Part shown: piece by piece, positions 34,198 through 45,887 of the stretch | How the letters are laid out: every line of letters begins with the position of its first letter | How positions within the stretch are numbered: the first letter of the stretch is position 1 | Source of the DNA: Cryptomeria japonica | Lineage: Eukaryota > Streptophyta > Pinopsida > Cupressales > Cupressaceae | Direction of reading: 5' to 3' | DNA: 64,000 nucleotides | NCBI RefSeq assembly: GCF_030272615.1 | Contig: NC_081412.1 | Coordinates: 683,526,583 to 683,590,582 of the forward strand | The notes under the pieces: model-generated | Seen by the model: only the letters and a program-made list of their open reading frames with translations | Told to the model about the DNA's origin: nothing | Database searches by the model: none | Translations under genes and position numbers: made by a program

Positions 34198-34617
34198 TGT
34201 AACGTGTTACAACACTTCAATAAAAATGTCTTTCCTTCTATTACTGAATAAGGATGTAATCCCTTCTACTATAAAATAAAGATGTATTCTCTTCTATTAT
34301 CAAATAAAGATGTCTTCTATTGTATTTTGAGTTAAAAAATTTTTTGTGTATTTCTTAATGATATCTATATATATATACTTTGAACCTAACTTATATAGTA
34401 AATGAAAAGAAGTAGAATGAAATTATTTGATATCGTTATATTTTAAATTTATATTGTTTTCCTTAAATATTCAATAAGAGTATTAAACTCTCTAGTTGTT
34501 TTATAAGGCTATAAGTTAGGGAATATTATAAAAGTTATGAAAGACGTAACATTGCAAATATGTCTCTTATCACTAAGAATTATCAATATCTCCCTGTTGT
34601 AGATTTAATAAATAGAA

Positions 34618-34744
34618 ATGGCCTCAAGAACCACAAGGGCGAGGTCAAGTAATGGGAACGAAAGGTTAGATCAGATTCTTTATCTGCTCAATCAGCAAAG
34701 TGCAAGGATGAATGATCTCGAACAAGAGGTTCAAAGGGTCAGAG
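34618..34744 (+). pseudogene. gag: E3 gag, first 42 codons
   Basis: The ATG at 34618 begins MASRTTRARSSNGNERLDQI, then LLNQQSARMNDLEQEVQRV, a short coiled N-terminus homologous to the E1 gag start at 1646. E4 interrupts the frame at 34745. It continues at 41425 in the matching phase after subtracting one copy of the 5-bp duplication. Confidence 0.9.
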
Positions 34745-35795
34745 TGTTGGTATTTTGGTATGGTTTTGTCATTGATGTCAACACCTACTAAATACACCTA
34801 CTTTGAAGATCCAACAACATTCACCGGCAAACAGTAAATTGTGCAACAGTTACTGGTATATGGTTCTCCGACAGGATATATTGTTTACCGGTACATGAAA
34901 TGACATGGAAGACACTTGGTAATGTTGAAGATATCATGTGGACACTTTATTTTGAAGTAATAATCATTGATATATTCTTATTTGCATATTTACTTTTACC
35001 AGCAAATAGGTCGAGGTTATCTAGGGTTACACCGGCAGGTTTATCTTTTCCAGATCAGCATGGCACGCTATGGAGATGATTTATCATTGTTGTAAATGCA
35101 TTAAGCCGACATGTTTAATCGGTTATTGCATCAGATATTATATTATTTATAAAATGTTTTTATTGTAAAGCCGACCTACTAAAATTGGTCTTAGGGTATG
35201 GTATAAATGTAAGATCTTATTTGTAAGATCAAGTGTGGAACGCGGAAAAGGTTTGAGTAAAGATATATGCGAGATCAAGCAGAGGTATACATGAAGACAT
35301 CATTTGAAAGTGAAGTTAGGTTTTTGTATAAGCATATCAGCATTACACCGGTACTGAATCCAGCATATGAAGATGCTATTTTGTGTAGTACATTCTTATT
35401 GGATTTAACCATCCAACTATAGTTAGTGTGACTCCCATTTGTGATTGAGCAGTGAGCTCTAGGCTACTGGCCTTTCTGCATGTGCAGACCCCTCTTTGTA
35501 CACTTACTATCTATAGTAGTATCATCTGATTGTGGGTAAGGTTTCCCACCGTGGTTTTTCCCTTATAGGGTTTCCACGTACAAATATTGGTGTCATGTGT
35601 TGTGGATGACTTTGTGCTTATGTTTCATGCATTAATTCTTACCGGTATAGCAATTTACTGTTAACACTATCTACCGGCATACTTAACTGATCTACCTGTA
35701 TTAAGCATTAAGTTGGGTAATAAGTTTTTGGTTTGAATTTATTAAGACAACTAATTCACCCCCCCCACCCCTCTCAGTTATCTCCGGGACCTACA
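34745..35795 (+). repeat. E4 5' LTR
   Basis: 1051 bp. TATA box TATAAAT at 35202-35208, hairpin GTGGG..CCCAC at 35532-35549 followed by CGTGGTTTTTC, and terminal CTACA at 35791-35795. Confidence 0.95.
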
Positions 35796-35797
35796 AT

Positions 35798-35809
35798 TGG
35801 TATCAGAGC
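35798..35809 (+). promoter_or_regulatory. E4 primer binding site (initiator tRNA-Met type)
   Basis: TGGTATCAGAGC two bases after the LTR. Confidence 0.93.
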
Positions 35810-35852
35810 CTAGTCCTCTTTTTGCAGAAGTTTAACAACTTGAGGAGACCCA

Positions 35853-37070
35853 ATGTCTACTAATTATTTTAGAAAAAATAGTCCTAAACTTGATGGAACC
35901 AACTATGGGATATGGAAAATCAGAATGGAGACACATCTGAATTGCATTGGTAAAGACATCTGGGAAGTTACTAAGAATGGTTATACTGTTGCTATAGCTG
36001 GTCAGACTGCTCCCACTACTTTAGCTATAGATGAAGAAAATGATTGCAAAGCAAGAGAAGCACTCTTGAGCACATTATCAGATCAACAAATCATGGGATT
36101 ATCAGATAGGTCTACTGCTAAAGCTATTTGGGATCATTTGGAAACACTGAATGAAGGGGATTACACAGTCAAAATTGCAAAACTTGAAAGCTTCCAAGTC
36201 AGGTATGAACATCTGAAAATGGAAGAAGATGAAAGGATTTCTGCTTTTATGGAAAGAGTAAATGAAATTGTTTTGGGTATCAAATGTTGTGGAGGAACCT
36301 TGAGTGAAGATGAGATTGTTTCAAAAATCTTAAGAGCTTTGCCACTGGCATATAAAATGAAGGTTAGTGCTATAAATGAGTTGAGAACAATGCCTAATAA
36401 ATCAGTAACTAGGGATACATTGATTGGAAAACTTTCATCTTTTGAAATTGAGGAATTTGGTCATGTTACTACTATAAAAACTGATTTGGCCTTCAAAGCA
36501 TCAACATCATCTGCTCCATCCTTTGACAAATCAGACTGGAGAGCCTTTTATGCAAGAGAACTTGAAGAAACCAGGAAGGAGAATGAAGAGCTTGAAGAAC
36601 TTGAAGCAGTATTTGCAAGAAAAATGCCAAAAGGCCCAATTGGAAGTAAGTATGAAGGTAAAGCACCCTTTAAATGTTTTAACTGCAATAAGATTGGTCA
36701 TATGGCTTCAAGATGCCCTGATAGACATGCTAGACTAAGAGAAGAAGCTAGAAGAACATACAAACCTAATCCTGAATACCAGAGATACAGATTTAAGAAA
36801 AACAAAGATAAATCTTGTTACATTGTTGATGAAGGTGTGACTGATGATTCTGATGAAGATCCAATAGACAATGGATGGGTCTTTGTTGCTATAACAGAAG
36901 ATCAACCAGCACCTATTGCTCAACCGGTAGAACAAGCCCTAGCAGCTAAAGTTGAATCAAAGGATGAATGGATTATTGACTTAGGATGCTCACATCACAT
37001 GACTGGAGACAAAGGTAAATTCTTGAACTTTCAAGAATATAGTGGAGGTTTAGTACTTATTCAGAGATAA
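35853..37070 (+). pseudogene. gag: E4 gag and protease start
   Basis: The ATG at 35853 opens MSTNYFRKNSPKLDGTNYGI, the usual copia gag start (LDGTNYxxWKxRM). The UBN2-type capsid region follows (IWDHLETLNEGD, LKMEEDERISAFMERVNEIV). The zinc knuckle CFNCNKIGHMASRC is intact near residue 275. The protease begins EWIIDLGCSHHMTGD near 36970: the catalytic D-S-G reads D-L-G. The frame ends at TAA 37068-37070 because of a frameshift around 37045-37065; protease sequence continues in the next frame (NKGCSIKGKG, VEGLKHNLLSVGQL). Confidence 0.93.
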
Positions 37071-40008
37071 CAAAGGCTGTTCAATCAAAGGTAAGGGTTC
37101 AATATCTCTTGATGGTAAACATAACACTGACAATGTCTACTATGTTGAAGGATTAAAACATAATCTTTTAAGTGTTGGTCAATTAGTTGAGAAAGGTTTT
37201 CAGTTACAATTTAAAAATGGAAAATGCAAAATCATGAATAGAACTGGTTTGGAAATTGCAACCGGTAATCAGACTAGAGGTAATATCTTTCATTTGAATA
37301 ACAGTGAAAAGACATGCTTAATTGCACATATAGATGAAAGTTGGCTATGGCATAAAAGACTATGTCATGTAAATTTTGATTGCATGGTAAAAATCAGTAC
37401 TTCTAAGGCAGTTAGAGATCTACCTAAAATTGTGAAACCTCAGAATACAATTTGCAAGGAATGTAAATTTGGAAAACAAGTTAAAGCTAGTTTCAAAAGT
37501 ATTCCAGAAAAATCCAATAATGCCTTTGATTTAATTCACACTGATTTATGTGGTCCAGCTAGAACTAAATGCTTACAAGGTGATAGATATTTCATGCTAA
37601 TTATTGATGATTGTTCTAGAATGTGTTGGGTTACTTTTCTCAAAGAAAAATCAGAAGCACTTGGGAAGTTCAAACTATTCAAAGCAATGGGTGAAAATGA
37701 AACCGGTAAGAAAATTAAATGTTTAAGATCAGATCAAGGAGGAGAATTCACATCTAAAGATTTTAATACATTCTGTGAAGTAAATGGAATCAAAAGATAG
37801 TTATCAGCACCTTGGACACCACAACAAAATGGAGTTGTTGAAAGAAAAAATAGAACTATTTTGGATGCAGCAAGAAGTATGTTATCAGAAGCAAATCTAC
37901 CACATGTGTACTAGAGAGAGGCAGTAAGCACTGTTGTCTATACATTCAACAAAGTTCACATCAAAGGTGAAACCGGTAAGACCCCTCATGAACTATGGTT
38001 TGGTAATATTCCCACTCTTAAGTACTTTAGAATTTTTGGAAGTAAATGTTATATTAGAAGAGATGAGTATATTGGTAAGTTTGATCCTAGAAGTGATGAA
38101 GGAATATTTCTTGGTTATTCATCTAAGAAAAAGGCATATAGATGTTTTAATAAAAGATTACAGAAAATTATTGAGAGTACAAATGTAAAGATTGATGAAC
38201 AATTCAGAAGAACTTCAAGGTATATAGACTCTGAACCGGAAACAGAAATTATGACAAATGGACCTACAATAAATCCACTGGTATAGAATGATGATTTAGT
38301 TACTCCGATATCATCAGAAGATTCCACAGTAATTGAACAACAACAACAGACTAAGACACCTCGGTATGTAAGAATGAATCATTCTGAAGATCAGATAATT
38401 GGAAGCAAATTTAAAGGAGTCATGACAGGAGGAAGATTGGCAAATGAAGAGGTATGTCTTATTTCTCAAATTGAACCATTATCTATCAATGAGGCATGTG
38501 AAGATAAATTTTGGATTAAAGCTATGGAAGAAGAATTAGGACAAATTGAGAAAAATAATACTTGGACATTAGTTCCCCAGCCTAAAAATAAAAATGTAAT
38601 TGAAACCAAATGGGTATTTAGAAACAAACTTAATGAAGATGGTAAGGTTGTCAGAAATAAAGCAAGACTAGTGTGTAAGGGATATTCTCAAAAAGAAGGA
38701 GTTGATTACAATGAAACCTTTGCACCGGTAGCCAGAATTGAGGTAGTTAGATTATTCTTGGCTTTTGCAGCTCACAGGGATTACAAAGTTTATCAAATGG
38801 ATATTAAATGTGCATTTTTGAATGGAGATCTTGAAGAGGAAGTCTATATTGAACAACCTGATGGATTTTCCTTGACAGATGACAATGATATGGTTTGCAG
38901 ATTAAGAAAAACTCTGTATGGATTAAAACAAGCCCCAAGAGCTTGGTATGCGAGATTGGATAAGTATCTTTTAAAGATTGGTTTTACTAAAGGAAATGCA
39001 GATAGCAATTTATATTACAAAGTAACTAATGATGACATCTTGATTATTGAAGTATTTGTTGATGATATAATCTTTGGAGGAGAAGATGAATTATGCAAAG
39101 AATTTTCTCTTGAAATGCAGCAAGAATTTGAAATGTCTATGATCAGAGAAATAAAATTCTTTTTAGGATTGCAGATTTTACAGACTAATAAAGGCATATT
39201 TTTGACTCAATCTAAGTACTTGAAAGAACTACTTAAGAAATTTGGGATGGAGAACTCTAAACCGGTAAGCACACCTATGACTACAAATGACAAATTATCT
39301 CAAAGTGATGAATCTACACTTGCTAATCCAACTAGATACAAATCTATGATAGGAGGTTTACTATATTTGACACAAACCAGACCTGATATTAAGAATACAG
39401 TATGTATAGTTTCTAGATTTCAGAGTAATCTTAGGGAAAATCATGAATCAGTAGTAAAAAGGATTTTTCGGTACTTACAAGGCACAACAAATCTTGGATT
39501 ATGGTATCCTAAAGATGAAAATTTTGATCTATATGCATACACAGATGCAAATTGGGCAGGAGATGTGGATGATAGAAAAAGCACCACTGGAGGAGCATTC
39601 TTTCTTGGAAAGAGATTAGTTTCTTGGTTAAGTAAGAAACAGAGTTGTACATCGTTATCAACAACATAATTAGAATATTTTGCAGCAGCAACAAACTGTA
39701 CATAGGTACTTTGGCTTAAGCAAATGTTAAAAGACATAAAAGTAAAATGCAAGGAATCTATTACTATATACTATGATAACACTATAGCAATTGATATATC
39801 TAAAAATCTGGTATTACATTCTAAAACAAAACATGTTTCTATCAAACTGAATTTTCTAAGGGAAAAAGTTGAAGAAAAAGAGATAAAACTGGTTTATGTG
39901 AATACTAAAGAATAGCTTGCAGATATTTTCACAAAACCTTTGCCTAAGGAAACTTTTGAGTATCCCAGAGATCACCTTGGAGTCATACCACCACCGGTAG
40001 GGACTTAG
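37066..40008 (+). pseudogene. pol: E4 pol: protease end, integrase, RT, RNase H
   Basis: The integrase zinc module reads WLWHKRLCHVNFD with CKECKFGKQ. The catalytic triad is in IHTDLCGPA, LRSDQGGEF and QNGVVERKNRT. RT has [33 protein letters not shown] and the active site [11 protein letters not shown]; RNase H has [19 protein letters not shown] and ADIFTKPLPKE. In-frame stops are TAG 37798, TAG 37912, TAG 38284, TAA 39667, TAG 39703 and TAG 39913. The normal stop is TAG at 40006-40008. Otherwise the frame is continuous. It is an inactive but recent-looking copy. Confidence 0.94.
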
Positions 40009-40373
40009 ACAGTTGATGATTGTCATCAACCATCAGAATTAAATAGAAAAATCTTTTATTCTGGTATTTTGATGAGGAAGCTACTTCTCAGGAGGAGTAG
40101 TTGGTATATTGAATTGGTTGGTATTTTGTATGAAATTCACCTTTTGTGACTTTGGCATTTGATGTCAAAGGGGGAGACAGATCTATGGAAAAACATTATC
40201 TTTTTGGTAAGAATAAGAGATTTTAGGGGAGAAATTTTGAAAGACACATGAAAGATTGGTATTGTCACTCCCAGGGGGAGAAATGAAGATTGTTTTTTTT
40301 TTTGGCACTTTGATGTTTTGGCACTTTGATGGTTTTTCCATCTTGTGTTGCCATCAATGCCAAAGGGGGAGAT
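40009..40373 (+). other. E4 3' region with polypurine tracts
   Basis: Non-coding. Purine tracts GTCAAAGGGGGAGAC (near 40163) and CAGGGGGAGAAATG (near 40276) precede the terminal tract CAAAGGGGGAGAT (40361-40373) next to the LTR. Confidence 0.82.
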
Positions 40374-41419
40374 TGTTGGTATTTTGGTATGGTTTTGTCA
40401 TTGATGTCAACACCTACTAAATACACCTACTTTGAAGATCCAGCAACATTCACCGGCAAACAGTAAACTATGCAACAGTTACTGGTATATGGTTCACCGA
40501 TAGGATATATTGTTCACCGGTACCTGAAATGACATGGAAGACACTTGGTAATGTTGAAGATATCATGTGGACACTTTATTTTGAAGTAATAATCATTGAT
40601 ATATTCTTATTTGCATATTTACTTTTACCGACAAATAGGTCGAGGTTATCTAAGGTTACACCAGCAGGTTTATCTTTTCCAGATCAACATGGCATGCTAT
40701 GGAGATGATTTATTATTGTTATAAATGCATTAAGCCGACATGTTTAATCGGTTATTGCATCGGATATTATATTATTTATAAAATGTTTTTATTGTAAAGC
40801 TGACCTACTAAAATTGGTCTTAGGGTATGGTATAAATGTAAGATCTTATTTGTAAGATCAAGTGTGGAATGCAAAAAAGGTTTGAGTAAAGATATATGCA
40901 AGATCAAGCAGAGGTATACACGAAGACATCATTTGAAGGTGAAGCTAGGTTTTTGTCTAAGCATATTAGCATTACACCGGTACTGAATCCAGCATATGAA
41001 GATGCTATTTTGTGCACTACAATCTTATTGGATCTAACCATCCAACTATAGTCAGTGTGACTCCATTTGTGATTGAGCAATGAGCTCTAGGCTACTGGCC
41101 TTTCTGCATGTGCAGACCCCTCTTTGTACACTTACTATCTATAGTAGTATCATCTGATTGTGGGTAAGGTTTCCCACCGTGGTTTTTCCCTTATAGGGTT
41201 TCCATGTACAAATATTGGTCTCATGTGTTGTGGATGACTTTGTGCTTATGTTTCATGCATTAATTCTTACCGATATAGCAATTTACTGTTAACACTGTCT
41301 ACCGACATACTTAACTGATCTACCTGTATTAAGAATTAAGTTGGCTAATAAGTTTTTGGTTTGAATTTATTAAGACAACTGATTCACCCCCCCTCGCTCA
41401 GTTGTCTCCGGGACCTACA
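40374..41419 (+). repeat. E4 3' LTR
   Basis: 1046 bp, repeats 34745-35795 with about 3% differences by eye. TATA box at 40831-40837 and hairpin at 41160-41177. Confidence 0.95.
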
Positions 41420-41424
41420 CGGAG

Positions 41425-42314
41425 AAGTCCGATGGGAAGCCCCAAGGGTTGAGGAGCAACCCGACAACCATGCCCGAATAGAAGAAGAGCTGGCAAAGGA
41501 TTTGAAAAGGATAGCCCCAACAAAGTTTGATGGAAAAACAATTGGCGATGGTGCAGAGGCATGGGTAATTGAAATGGAGAAATATTTTGGTCTTCGCAAC
41601 ATGTCAAATGAAACCAAGGTAGTTTGGGCTACTTATCAGTTGTCTGGTGAAGCTGCTACTTGGTGGGACAATGAAAAGTTAGAAAGGAAACTACAACCAA
41701 GAGAGATCACTTGGGATTTGTTTTTACAATCCTTCAGGAAAAGGTGGCTTCCACAATTATTCTTCGACAAGAAGATGACAAAATTTCAAAACCTTACTCA
41801 AGGTAGTATGTCAGTAACACAGTACTGGGAGAAATTTACTAATCCCCTTAAGTATGTTCTGCAATACCAGATGGATGAAAGGTTCTGCATTTGGAAGTTC
41901 ATTTTGGGTTTAAGAACCCATATAGGAGCAGAGGTGGATATCCATAATCCATTAACTATGGTGGAGGTATTTGAAAAGGCGACTAAGCAAGAGCAGAAGT
42001 TACAGCAGATGGGGAACCTCCGAAAGAATGAGAAAAATCGACCGAATTTTGGGAATAGAAATTTCCAAAGGAATCACAATAGCAACAATCGGCAAATAAG
42101 AAATCTTAAGAGGGGACCCAACACCCAAGAAAAAGGAATAGCAAATCAGGATGGAAATAAGAAAGAAAACTATAACACCAATGCTCAACAAAATATGGAC
42201 AGAGGAAGGTCAGGTGGCCATCCTAGTTCTAGGGATGGGTGTTATAATTGTGGAGGGAGTCATTATGCCTCCAATTGTCCACAATGTACCCTAGCACAGA
42301 GAGGATCGTATTAG
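41425..42314 (+). pseudogene. gag: E3 gag, main part
   Basis: Continues from 34744 (VRWEAPRVEEQPDNHARIEE). Gag core: PTKFDGKTIGDGAEAWVIEM, ATWWDNEKLERKLQ, LFLQSFRKRWLPQLFFDKKM, QYWEKFTNPLKYV. An Asn/Arg/Lys-rich stretch and the knuckle CYNCGGSHYASNCPQC (near 42240) follow. A TAG at 42312-42314 sits where Gln is likely (SY-stop-QGAPQH), so gag and pol were probably one long frame as in related chromoviruses. Confidence 0.92.
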
Positions 42315-45300
42315 CAAGGAGCCCCTCAACATCAGATTCATGCTGTTGTCGACAATCATCAAGCTGATTTCCAAGCCGCACCTATCCAAATTACGGGTAA
42401 GCTCTTTGGACAACTCATTTCTATTTTAATAGATACGGGAGCTACTGAATGTTTTGTTGATCCACAAGTAGTTTCTAGAATATCTGTTAAACCTGGTTAT
42501 ATTTCAAATTCATGGATGGTTCAGTATGGAAATCGAGTAGAAAAGAGGGTAGATACTTGTCTATTTTGCAGTGAATTAGAACTTCCTAGTTTCCAAACCC
42601 AAGTTAAACTTTATGTTGCACCACTAGGATCATATGATGTGATCTTAGGTATTAATTGGTTGACTGAACATAAAGCCATAGTGAAATGTGAAGATAAGGT
42701 CATTAGTTGCATGGATGATTTTGGGAATTTCGTTGAAATTTTTGGGTCTCAAAGTCCTCTTGAATTGAGATACATTTTGGCAATGCAACTCAAGAAGGCC
42801 TAAAGAAAAGGATGTTCCATCATTGCCATCATGGTTAACGATTTGAATAATGTAGAGAAAAGTCCTACAGATTATCTTGTCCTTGTAGAGTTTCTAGATG
42901 TCTTTCCAGAAGATCTTACCAAGTTACCACCTAAGAGAGAGTTCAATTTTTCTATAGAACTCTTACCTGGAATGGAGCCGCAATCTAAGGCTCCATATAG
43001 AATGACAACGATAGAACTGTATGAGCTTAAGGCTCAATTGCAAGAATTGCTTAGGCAAGGTTTAATTAGACCAAGCGTATCCCCGTGGGGTACACCAGTG
43101 ATCTTTGTAAAGAAGAAAGATGGTACTTTGAGGTTATGCATTGATTATAGGATGTTGAATAAAGTAACCATAAAAAATATATATCCTCTACCAAGGATAG
43201 ATGAATTATTTGATCAAATGAAAGGTGCATCTGTATTCTCCAAGATCGATCTTCTATCTGGATATCTTCAGTTAAGGATTAAGGATGAAGATATTCCTAA
43301 AACTGCATTCTGAACAAGGTATGGGCACTATGAATTCACAGTTGTACCATTTGGTTTAACTAATGTCCCAACAGCATTCATGAACCTCATGAATAGTATT
43401 TTTAGATAATACTTGGATGACTTTGTTCTAATCTTCATAGATGACATATTGATCTATTCTAAGAATGAAGAAGAACATAAGAAGCACCTGGCGATAGTTT
43501 TGCAACGATTGAGAGATCGTAAACTTTATGGGAAGTTCTCTAAGTGTGCCTTCTTTCAGGAAAATGTGCAATACTTAGGTCATGTCATATCCACCGAAGG
43601 AATTTCAGTTGATCCTGCAAAGATAGAAGCAATAGTAGATTGGCCAATGCCCCAAAATGTTTCAGAAGTTCAAAGTTTTATGGGTCTTGCTGGATATTAT
43701 AGAAAATATGTGGAAGGATTTTCCAGGATAGTGGCACCAATTACCTCACTTCAGACAGAGGAAAAAAAGTTTGAATGTACTGAGAAATGTGAGGAATCAT
43801 TTCAACTCTTGAAGCAGAAATTGACAACAGCACTAGTATTAACAATACCAAATCCCAACGGACATTTTGTAGTAATTATAGATGCCTCGGGTGAAGGTGT
43901 GGGAGCAGTATTAATGCAAGAAGGAAAGGTGGTTGCATATGAATCACGAAAGCTAAAGAAATATGAGATGAATTATGCTCCGCATGATTTAGAACTACTA
44001 GCTATTGTGCATGCATTACAAATGTGGAGGCATTACCTTTTAGGGAAGCCTTTTGAGCTTAAAATGGATCATTTAGGATTGAAGTATATTTTTACACAAC
44101 CTAACCTAAATGCAAGACAGAGAAGGTGGCTTGAATTTCTAAGCAAGTATGACTTTGGTATTGAATATATCCAAGGGAAGGAAAATAGAGTAGTTGATGC
44201 TCTCAGCAGAAGAAGACACGTATTTGCAATGGTTACAACAAGGACAAATTTGAAGCAACAAGTGTTGCAAAATCTTTCCAAAGATGAACATTATATAAGA
44301 GCTAAACAAGCCTTGGAAAGAGACTCTTTAGACCATCGCTATGATGGATATGAGATAGAACCAGAGGGTATTTTGAGATACCAAGGAAGGATGTATATAC
44401 CAAAAGGAGGAGAGTTAAGGAAGTTGATCTCACATGAGATGCACAATACACCTTATTTAGGACACCCTGGAATAACAAAGATGGTAGCTAATTTGAAAAC
44501 ATTGTATTTCTGGCCTAAACTTAGGAAAGAAGTGGTTGAGTATGTAGCACAATGTCTGGAATGTCAAAGAGTAAAATTTGAACATGTTCATCTAGGAGGA
44601 CTTCTATTTCAACATGTTATACCAGAATACAAGTGGCAGGTAATCAGTATGGATTTCATCCAAGGATTACCGATGAGTAAGAATAAGCATGACACTATCT
44701 TAGTAGTGGTGGACAAGTTGACTAAAGTTTCACATTTCATACCTGGTAATCTAAAAGATGGATCATTTGTTCTTGCCAAGAAATTTGTGCAAGAAATTTT
44801 TCGGTTACATGGAGTTTGAGAAACTATAATATCTGATAGGGATACCAGGATGAATTCCAGATTTTGGACAACATTGACTGCAACATTGGGAACAAGGCTA
44901 AATTTTAGCTCAGCATATCATCCTTAGACTAACGGCCAAACAAAAAGAGTTATTCAGGTAGTGGAGGATCTTTTGAGAATGTATTGCATGGATCAACAGT
45001 ACAAATGGGAGGAGTACTTGCCCTTAGTTGAATTTAATTATAACCACTCCTTTCATGCATCATTAGGTATGGCACCTTTTGAAGCACTCTATGGGCGAAA
45101 ATGTCGCACACCTATTAGCTGGGATAGACTAGAGGATAGGATCATTATTGGTCCAGATTTACTCAAGGAAATGGATGAGCAGATGGTGTTGATTAAGAGT
45201 AGATTGAAGGAAGCAGCAAACCGATAGAAGAGTTATGCAGACTGAAATAGAACTTTTAGACAATTTGTTGCAGGAGATTAAGTCTTTTTGAGAGTCAAAC

Positions 45301-45689
45301 CTCATAAGAGCTCTATCTCATTTGGAAAATCATCAAAATTGGCTCCAAGATATGTGGGACCCTTTGATGTACTGGAGGTTATCAATCCAGTTGCTTATAG
45401 ATTAGCTTTACTCCCTGCTCTAGCTCGAATCCATAATGTGTTTAATGTGTCTTTATTGAAACCTTACAATGCTGATGCATCTCATATTCTTGATTGGCAA
45501 TCCTTATAGGTTCAGGATCCAGGGGTGGTGCTAGTGAAGCCCATTCGAATCCTAGATTAGCGTAGTGTGAAGCTACGTAGCAGAGATTTCACTCAGTATA
45601 AGGTTTAGTGGGACCAATATTCTAAGGATAGTGCTACATAAGAGGATGCTGAGATGATTGACCATCATTTTCCTCATTTTCTTTCTTAG
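42315..45689 (+). pseudogene. pol: E3 pol: protease, RT, RNase H, integrase, chromodomain-like tail
   Basis: The protease keeps ILIDTGATECF (about 42420-42455) with the DTG site intact. [47 protein letters not shown], active site [10 protein letters not shown] near 43440. RNase [26 protein letters not shown]. Integrase: [14 protein letters not shown] with CLECQ (zinc module), [31 protein letters not shown]-terminus: [30 protein letters not shown], then RSVKLRSRDFTQYKV and WDQYSKDSAT, a chromodomain-like end. Stops include TAA 42801, TGA 43311, TAA near 43408, TGA 44817, TAG near 44926, TAG 45225, TAA near 45280, TAG 45507 and others after. The frame is nearly free of frameshifts. Confidence 0.93.
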
Positions 45690-45850
45690 GAAATAACTAC
45701 TATTTAATTTTGGATATTTTCAAACAATTATTATTATTAGTTATGATGTAAACTTGGATAGCCTTTGTGGTCTTGGTATTATTATTTGAATTTGAGGTAA
45801 GATTGACATTTTATGAGACATTATGGTTTTGTGATTATTGATGAGTGGCA

Positions 45851-45887
45851 AGACATCGAGACGATGTCTCTTCCAAGAGGGGAAGGA
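45851..45887 (+). promoter_or_regulatory. E3 hairpin and polypurine tract
   Basis: AGACATCGAGACGATGTCT (45851-45869), identical to E1, then CTTCC and AAGAGGGGAAGGA directly before the LTR TGTCACG. Confidence 0.9.

Larger units (their letters stand above)
34745..41419 (+). mobile_element. E4: Ty1/copia retrotransposon in the E3 gag
   Basis: 6675 bp, ends TGTTGGTATT..CCTACA, flanked by CAGAG (34740-34744) and CGGAG (41420-41424), a 5-bp duplication with one change. Gene order gag, protease, integrase, RT, RNase H is the copia order. It is close to complete but has a frameshift near 37055, six in-frame stops and an altered protease motif. Confidence 0.95.
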
